From positions 310,001 through 374,000 of the forward strand of contig CAVXRG010000002.1 in the NCBI GenBank assembly GCA_963764195.1: a stretch of 64,000 nucleotides of DNA, written 5' to 3'. The notes beneath the pieces were generated by a model. It had not been told where the DNA came from and searched no databases. It saw only the letters and a program-made list of their open reading frames with translations. This stretch comes from JBDSSS01 sp963764195 (GTDB taxonomy: Bacteria > Actinomycetota > Actinomycetes > Actinomycetales > Dermatophilaceae). Below, piece after piece: positions 59,727-64,000 of the stretch. Each line of letters opens with the position of its first letter. Position 1 is the stretch's first letter. The translations under genes were made by a program, and so were the position numbers.

Positions 59727-60788
59727 TCAGTCGTCGCGGTCGTCGCGGTCGTCGTGATCACCCTCGTGGTCGCGACCGTGGTCGTCGCCTCGTCCGCCGA
59801 CGCCTGCGCGGGACGGTAGCCGGGTGATCCAGTACGGCGCGGTGTCGGGGGAGGCGACCCCGAACCGTGCGTTGACCGCCCAGAGCGAGCCCGCCGCGAC
59901 GGTCGCCGTGGACGGGACGTCGAGGGTCGGGTCGGTCAGCTCGCCGACCCACGTCGCGCGCCATCCCGAGCGGGGCCTCGACAGGCGCAGGACGGCGACG
60001 GAGCTCCCGCCGGTCCCGCGGACGTTGTAGAGCACCGAGCCATCGAGCTCGAGCCCGTCACCCGAGGTGATGCCCGGGCCGCCGGAGACCGGGATCTGCG
60101 TGGTCACGCCGGTCTTCCGGCTGACGTTCCAGAGGCCGCCGACCTGGCTGTTGTTGAGCACGAGAGACCCGTCGGAGAGCTGGCGGATCCCGTTCGCGTT
60201 GATGTTGGACCCGTCATAGGTCGGCCACGCCCCGGACAGCGGGACGAAGCGGGGCGCGGCGCCGGTGGGTCGGCCGCGGTGGTCGACGGCGATCGCGGTC
60301 AGCCGGTCGACCCGGGAGTCGGTGACCCAGACCGTGTCCCTGCCGACGACGAGGTCGTTGAGGAAAGCGCCGCCCGGGACGACGGTGTCGGAGACGACGG
60401 CGCCGCTCCTGCCGTCGACTGCCCAGACGTGGGCGATGTCGCCGACGTTGCCGGCCGCCCAGACGAGCCCGGTGCGGCGGTCCCAGTAGAGGCCGCGCAG
60501 GCTCCGGCCGGTGGCTCCGGCGAGCAGCACCTTGACCGTTCCCCGCTTGAGGTCGCCGGTGACGATGCGCCCGTCGGCCAGCGACCCGACGTAGTAGGTG
60601 GAGCCGGGTCCGCTCGTGATGCCCTCGGGGCGGATACCGTCCGGCAGCGCGACCGTGCCGGGCGACGTCGGCTTCCGGCCCGTGGCGCTGGCGGACGAGG
60701 CGGCTGCGCCGGTGAGGGCGAGCATCGTGGTGGCGGCGGCGGTCGTCAGGACGGCGCGCCTGGTCGGGGTGGGGCCGTGAGTGTCCAT
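59727..60788 (-). CDS. Tat-exported SMP-30/NHL-like beta-propeller protein
   Basis: 353 residues. The Tat-type signal (PTRRAVLTTAAATTMLALTG) should export it folded. The mature part is a beta-propeller of the SMP-30/gluconolactonase/NHL type (PDGIRPEGITSGPGSTYYVGSLADGRIVTGDL, GLYWDRRTGLVWAAGN, FLNDLVVGRDTVWVTDS). The last 25 residues are Asp/His/Arg-rich. Many actinobacterial relatives are mis-named superoxide dismutase; no Cu/Zn-SOD residues are apparent here. ATG 60788. Downstream of the hairpin array. Confidence 0.75.
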   Translation of the reverse strand: MDTHGPTPTRRAVLTTAAATTMLALTGAAASSASATGRKPTSPGTVALPDGIRPEGITSGPGSTYYVGSLADGRIVTGDLKRGTVKVLLAGATGRSLRGLYWDRRTGLVWAAGNVGDIAHVWAVDGRSGAVVSDTVVPGGAFLNDLVVGRDTVWVTDSRVDRLTAIAVDHRGRPTGAAPRFVPLSGAWPTYDGSNINANGIRQLSDGSLVLNNSQVGGLWNVSRKTGVTTQIPVSGGPGITSGDGLELDGSVLYNVRGTGGSSVAVLRLSRPRSGWRATWVGELTDPTLDVPSTATVAAGSLWAVNARFGVASPDTAPYWITRLPSRAGVGGRGDDHGRDHEGDHDDRDDRDD

Positions 60789-60849
60789 CAGCCATTTTGC
60801 GCACAGGTCACCGGCCACGTCCACGGCGTCGAACGTTGGCTCCCCGCCG

Positions 60850-60886
60850 CTACGCCACTGCTACGCCAGGTGGAGCAGTGGCGTAG
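60850..60886. repeat. hairpin unit 1 of a three-unit array
   Basis: Arms CTACGCCACTGCT (60850-60862) and its exact complement (60874-60886) with an 11-base loop. The 383-base gap 60789-61171 contains no gene and holds this array. Confidence 0.9.
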
Positions 60887-60932
60887 CAGTGGCGAGACCC
60901 CTCACTTTCGCAAAACGGACACCCCGTGCGGA

Positions 60933-60969
60933 CTACGTCACTGCTCCACGGGGAGGAGCAGTGACGTAG
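60933..60969. repeat. hairpin unit 2 of a three-unit array
   Basis: Perfect 15-bp arms CTACGTCACTGCTCC (60933-60947) and complement (60955-60969) with a 7-base loop. Compared with unit 3, one arm base changes (C/T) and the opposite arm changes to match, a compensatory substitution. Confidence 0.9.
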
Positions 60970-61014
60970 CGGGCGCGGCAACCCATGTTTGGACATATAA
61001 GACATCTGCGCGGG

Positions 61015-61051
61015 CTACGCCACTGCTCCACGAGGGGGAGCAGTGGCGGAG
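61015..61051. repeat. hairpin unit 3 of a three-unit array
   Basis: Arms CTACGCCACTGCTCC (61015-61029) and GGAGCAGTGGCGGAG (61037-61051), with one mismatch and a 7-base loop ACGAGGG. Units are spaced by 46 and 45 unrelated bases. Confidence 0.9.
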
Positions 61052-61171
61052 TGGCGGTAGGTGGGGAGGGCGGGCGGCGGCGGCCCGTCGATCGTGCTGT
61101 CTGGGACGGTCTAGTGCGAGCGCTAGCCTGTCGTAGACGAGGGCATCGTCGGCGGGTCGCGGTCCCCGCGG

Positions 61172-62650
61172 TCAGCGGCGCCGGTTGCGGCGCGCGATCG
61201 CCCCGGTCAGCACCGTCGCGAAGCCGCACCAGGCGGCATACGGGATGAGGGCCAGACCCGAGGTGCGCTGGGCCGATGCCGTGCGGCGGGCGAGGTCGAC
61301 CGAGCTGGCCGTGAGCACCGCGCTCTCGACGGCGGCGAGGCCGGGGCGCTTGGCGCCCCAGAAGACCCAGCTCCACCCGGCGTTGAGCATGAGGTTGGTG
61401 CCGAACGCCGTGAGGTAGGTCGACCGGCCGGCGGCGTCACCCTCCTTGTCGAGGGCGTTGAGCGCCGTCGCGCCGCTGGCGGCGATCCCCGTGTAGAGCA
61501 GGCTCCAGACGACGGGGAAGGCGACGGCGGGCGGCTGCCAGTCCGGCTTGTCGAGCGAGCGGTCCCACGCCGAGTCCGGCTTGGTCGCGAGGCCCCCGAT
61601 GACGGCGCACGCGGCCACCCCGCCGATGGCGATCGCGAGGTTGCGCGGGGCGGTGTCGGGCTTTGCCGTCTCCATCGCCTCGGCGACGGCCGTGTCGAAG
61701 TCGGTGAGGCCGCCCTGGATCGGGACGAGGTCGAAGATGTCGTCCTCCTTGCTCACGACCTCGTGGACGAGGCTGCCGACGAGCGGCTTGGCCAGCCCGG
61801 CCGAGATCGGGGTCACGAGCCCGACCCAGTGGCTCGCGAGGCGCGGCGTCAGCACGGGGACGGTGACGATCGGACGGTGACGACGGCCGGTCACGTCGGC
61901 GAAGCGTTGCATCATCTCGCGATAGGTCATCACCTCGGGGCCCCCGACGTCGAAGGTCCGGTTGACCTCGGGGGGCAGGTCGCCGGCGCCGGCCAGCAGG
62001 GTGATCACGTCGTCGATGGCGATCGGCTGGATCCGGTTCTCGAGCCACTTGGGCGCGATCATCGCGGGCAGCCGGGTCGTGAGGTAGCGCAGCATGTCGA
62101 AGGAGGCGGAGCCGTCCCCGAGCACGACGGCCGCCTGCAGGACCGCGGTCGGCACGCCCGAGGACAGGAAGGTGTTGCCGACCTCGACCCGGGAGGCGAG
62201 GTGGGGGGAGAGCTCCTCCCCGTCGGGGTGCAGGCCCCCGAGGTAGACGATCCGCTCGACGTCGGCCCGCTTCGCCGCCCCCGCGAAGGCCGCGGCGGCC
62301 TCGCGGTCACGCTCGGCGAAGTCCGGCCGGTCATCCATCGAGTGGACGAGGTACCACGCCGTGCGTATGCCGCGCAGCGCCGTGTGCATGTCGCTCTCGG
62401 AGGCGACGTCACCCTCGACGACATCGACCCACTGGCGCCAGGGCCGGTCGTCGAGGGAGGCGGCGTGCCGGGTGAGGACCCGCACCGACCAGCCCTCGTC
62501 GAGCAGGCGCGGCACGAGGTGGCCGCCGACATAGCCCGACGCGCCGGTGACGAGCGCGGTCCGGTTGCCGTCGCGCACGTTGTCCTGGTCGCTTCCGGGG
62601 GTGGTTTCGGGGGTGGGGTCGGTCGTGTTGTCGCGGGTCACGCGGATCAC
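61172..62650 (-). CDS. SDR (NmrA-like) – TspO/MBR fusion protein
   Basis: 492 residues. Residues about 30-330: NAD(P)-binding SDR of the NmrA/YbjT kind (ALVTGASGYVGGHLVPRLLDEGW, VYLGGLHPDGEELSPHLASR, PIAIDDVITLL), lacking the classical YxxxK. Residues about 345-492: a TspO/MBR domain of five helices (KPDWQPPAVAFPVVWSLLYTGI, NLMLNAGWSWVFWGAK). TspO proteins bind porphyrins and respond to light or oxygen. GTG 62650 overlaps the CPBP gene stop (GTGA). Confidence 0.88.
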   Translation of the reverse strand: MIRVTRDNTTDPTPETTPGSDQDNVRDGNRTALVTGASGYVGGHLVPRLLDEGWSVRVLTRHAASLDDRPWRQWVDVVEGDVASESDMHTALRGIRTAWYLVHSMDDRPDFAERDREAAAAFAGAAKRADVERIVYLGGLHPDGEELSPHLASRVEVGNTFLSSGVPTAVLQAAVVLGDGSASFDMLRYLTTRLPAMIAPKWLENRIQPIAIDDVITLLAGAGDLPPEVNRTFDVGGPEVMTYREMMQRFADVTGRRHRPIVTVPVLTPRLASHWVGLVTPISAGLAKPLVGSLVHEVVSKEDDIFDLVPIQGGLTDFDTAVAEAMETAKPDTAPRNLAIAIGGVAACAVIGGLATKPDSAWDRSLDKPDWQPPAVAFPVVWSLLYTGIAASGATALNALDKEGDAAGRSTYLTAFGTNLMLNAGWSWVFWGAKRPGLAAVESAVLTASSVDLARRTASAQRTSGLALIPYAAWCGFATVLTGAIARRNRRR

Positions 62651-63393
62651 CTGGCCAGGTTGAGGACGGGGGGGAGGAGCAGGAGCATGCCGCTGGACCA
62701 CGTCACGTGCGTGATGATCGGTCCGAGGATGCCGCCGGTCACGCGCCGCTGGAGAGCGGTGACGATCCCGACGGCAGAGCCGGCGACGACGAGCAGGGGG
62801 ACACCGGCGCCCACCGTGGTGAGTGCGTAGATGACCGTCGAGATGACGACCGCCCTCGTGGGCAGGGCGGCGTAGAGGGCGCCGCGGAAGAAGAGCTCCT
62901 CGACGACGCCGTTGAGCACGGTGATGGCGAGCACGACAATCGTCGAGCCGAAGCGGGCGTGGTCGAGCAGCGCGTCGACCGGCTCACGCAGGAACGGGAT
63001 CCGCGCCACGACGAGGGCCCCGACGAGGAAGACCCCGAGCAGCAGCGCACCGAGCGCGAGCGACTGGACGATCGGTCGCGCCCGCTGGTTGCCTCGCCGC
63101 GTGTGGCCCCAGCCGACGTGGAGCGGGCCGGACACGAGGGCACCGACCCCCCAGACGAGGGCGAGCCCGATCGTCGCGTAGTAGAACCGGGAGTCGCCCG
63201 GCGGGAGGCGCAGGGCGAAGGCGAGGGCCGCGGTCCCGAGCACGAGGGTGACGGCGACGACGATCCGGCGCCGCGTGCGCCGCGCGGGCGGGTCGGGGTG
63301 CTGGCCCGGCACCGGATCGAAGAGCGCGGCCTCGAGGAAGGCGCGCAGCTCGGCGATGGGGCCCCGGTGCCAGGGCTCGGTCTCGGCGCTCAT
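62647..63393 (-). CDS. CPBP (CAAX/Abi) family membrane metalloprotease
   Basis: 248 residues, seven to eight hydrophobic segments, and the motifs EELFFRG (about 166-172, zinc/catalytic Glu pair) and a C-terminal HVTWSSG. Family members cleave membrane peptides or have unknown roles in bacteria. Overlaps the SDR-TspO gene by four bases. Confidence 0.88.
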   Translation of the reverse strand: MSAETEPWHRGPIAELRAFLEAALFDPVPGQHPDPPARRTRRRIVVAVTLVLGTAALAFALRLPPGDSRFYYATIGLALVWGVGALVSGPLHVGWGHTRRGNQRARPIVQSLALGALLLGVFLVGALVVARIPFLREPVDALLDHARFGSTIVVLAITVLNGVVEELFFRGALYAALPTRAVVISTVIYALTTVGAGVPLLVVAGSAVGIVTALQRRVTGGILGPIITHVTWSSGMLLLLPPVLNLAR

Positions 63394-63414
63394 GCCTCAA
63401 GCCTCACAGATTGC

Positions 63415-64000
63415 TCACCGTCGCGCAGATTCGTACCGGGCAAGAGTTTCCTTGCGCTCCCGGTCGTGGTCGACGATGCGCTCGGGGTAGTCGTGGGCGA
63501 AGCCGTCGTCGTGTTTCCACGGCTCGTGGGCGGCGGCCCCCTCGAGGTGGGCCAGCTCCGGCACCCACCGGCGGACGTAGGCGCCGTCCGGGTCGAACTT
63601 CTTGCCCTGGGTGACGGGGTTGAACACGCGGAAGTACGGCGCCGCATCGGTGCCCGTACCGGCGACCCACTGCCAGCCGTGGTTGTTGGAGGCGAGGTCG
63701 CCGTCGATGAGGTGGTCGAGGAAGTGTCGGGCCCCGACCGGCCACCAGACGTGCAGGTCCTTGGTGAGGAAGCTGGCCGTGATCATCCGCAGCCGGTTGT
63801 GCATCCAACCCTGCGCGAGCAGCTGACGCATGCCCGCGTCGACGATCGGGTAGCCGGTCCGGCCCTGCCGCCAGGCCTCGACCCGCTCCTGGGCCTGTGC
63901 GTCGTCGTCGTACTCGAGTCCGGACAGCTCGTCACGCAGGTCGTGCCACGCCGAGTCGGGGCGGTGCCACAGCACGTCGGCGTAGAACTCGCGCCAGGCC
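63415..64000 (-). CDS. deoxyribodipyrimidine photolyase/cryptochrome, 5' part outside window
   Basis: The C-terminal 195 residues visible. AWREFYADVLWHRPD continues past the window edge; GRTGYPIVDAGMRQL, GWMHNRLRMITASFLTKDL, NNHGWQWVAGTGTDAAPYFRVFNP and GKKFDPDGAYVRRWVPEL are the FAD-binding core of class I photolyases. It repairs UV-induced pyrimidine dimers using light. Genes for photolyase, SDR-TspO and carotenoids often co-occur in light-induced regulons of actinobacteria; here crt genes are 16 kb away. Confidence 0.92.
   Translation of the reverse strand, partial: AWREFYADVLWHRPDSAWHDLRDELSGLEYDDDAQAQERVEAWRQGRTGYPIVDAGMRQLLAQGWMHNRLRMITASFLTKDLHVWWPVGARHFLDHLIDGDLASNNHGWQWVAGTGTDAAPYFRVFNPVTQGKKFDPDGAYVRRWVPELAHLEGAAAHEPWKHDDGFAHDYPERIVDHDRERKETLARYESARR

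Noticed and set aside
60850..61051. CRISPR array
   Set aside because: Units are long palindromes, only three, with unequal arms and spacers of 45-46 bases that are not flanked by identical direct repeats of CRISPR type; no cas genes.
1..64000. rRNA, tRNA or transposase genes
   Set aside because: No stretch with tRNA-like cloverleaf pairing, rRNA motif or transposase signature was noticed on either strand.

Overview
The window is high-GC DNA (about 70% by eye) with dense coding, many GTG starts, 4-base stop/start overlaps and several leaderless-looking promoters. These traits, plus split lycopene cyclase genes, a DUF5914 Rieske protein and a MecA_N-type penicillin-binding protein, point to a Gram-positive actinobacterium of the Micrococcales. 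Intrasporangiaceae is my best guess, but that is inference. Nothing here is an rRNA, tRNA, CRISPR array, intact insertion sequence or prophage.

Layout. 1-1.6 kb: end of a NERD-domain gene and an AraC-HTH/DinB-like fusion. 1.7-11.3 kb: a complete xylan/xylo-oligosaccharide locus with a GH3 glycosidase, an ABC importer (two permeases and a binding lipoprotein), a LacI regulator, a cytoplasmic GH10 xylanase and a secreted GH10 xylanase. Three near-identical LacI-type operators link these genes. 11.3-24.6 kb: housekeeping and mixed genes (penicillin-binding lipoprotein, GNAT protein, App1-type phosphatase, Fpg/Nei glycosylase, nucleotidyltransferase, rhodanese, pyridoxal kinase, AAA ATPase, DHFR-like protein, phosphotransferase, YCII protein, MetX-like hydrolase). 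24.6-29.4 kb: SulP transporter with a MerR regulator, then a metal/metalloid cassette in which an ArsR gene is 5'-truncated, a CDF transporter has lost an internal block and a 37-codon stub precedes an intact permease and thioredoxin-like protein. 29.4-36.7 kb: cupin, a frameshifted Bcr/CflA-type MFS gene with a divergent XRE regulator, MscS channel, Nudix, small membrane proteins, AI-2E family transporter, SDR.

37.3-45.3 kb: a carotenoid cluster in two converging operons. crtE-crtI-crtB-Rieske(DUF5914) lies on the minus strand; crtYc-crtYd-methyltransferase-crtU lies on the plus strand. It would make an aromatic carotenoid of the isorenieratene type, but crtU has two frameshifts and the Rieske gene one, so either the last step is lost or the assembly has indels. 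45.5-49.7 kb: SRPBCC protein and a molybdenum hydroxylase whose iron-sulfur and molybdopterin subunits are fused. 49.7-58.5 kb: an aldonate locus with GntR regulator, ABC importer, galactonate dehydratase, KDPG/KDPGal aldolase, PfkB sugar kinase, ManD/RspA-type dehydratase and nearby gluconokinase. 58.5-64 kb: Old Yellow Enzyme, Tat-exported SMP-30-like protein, an array of three long hairpins, an SDR-TspO fusion, a CPBP protease and the end of a photolyase gene.

The most unusual signals are a dispersed heptamer (GGCATAC/GTATGCC, 30 copies, mostly placed in codons so that rare synonymous codons are used), the triple hairpin array at 60.85-61.05 kb, the decayed metal cassette, and the cluster of single-base frameshifts in the carotenoid and MFS genes.
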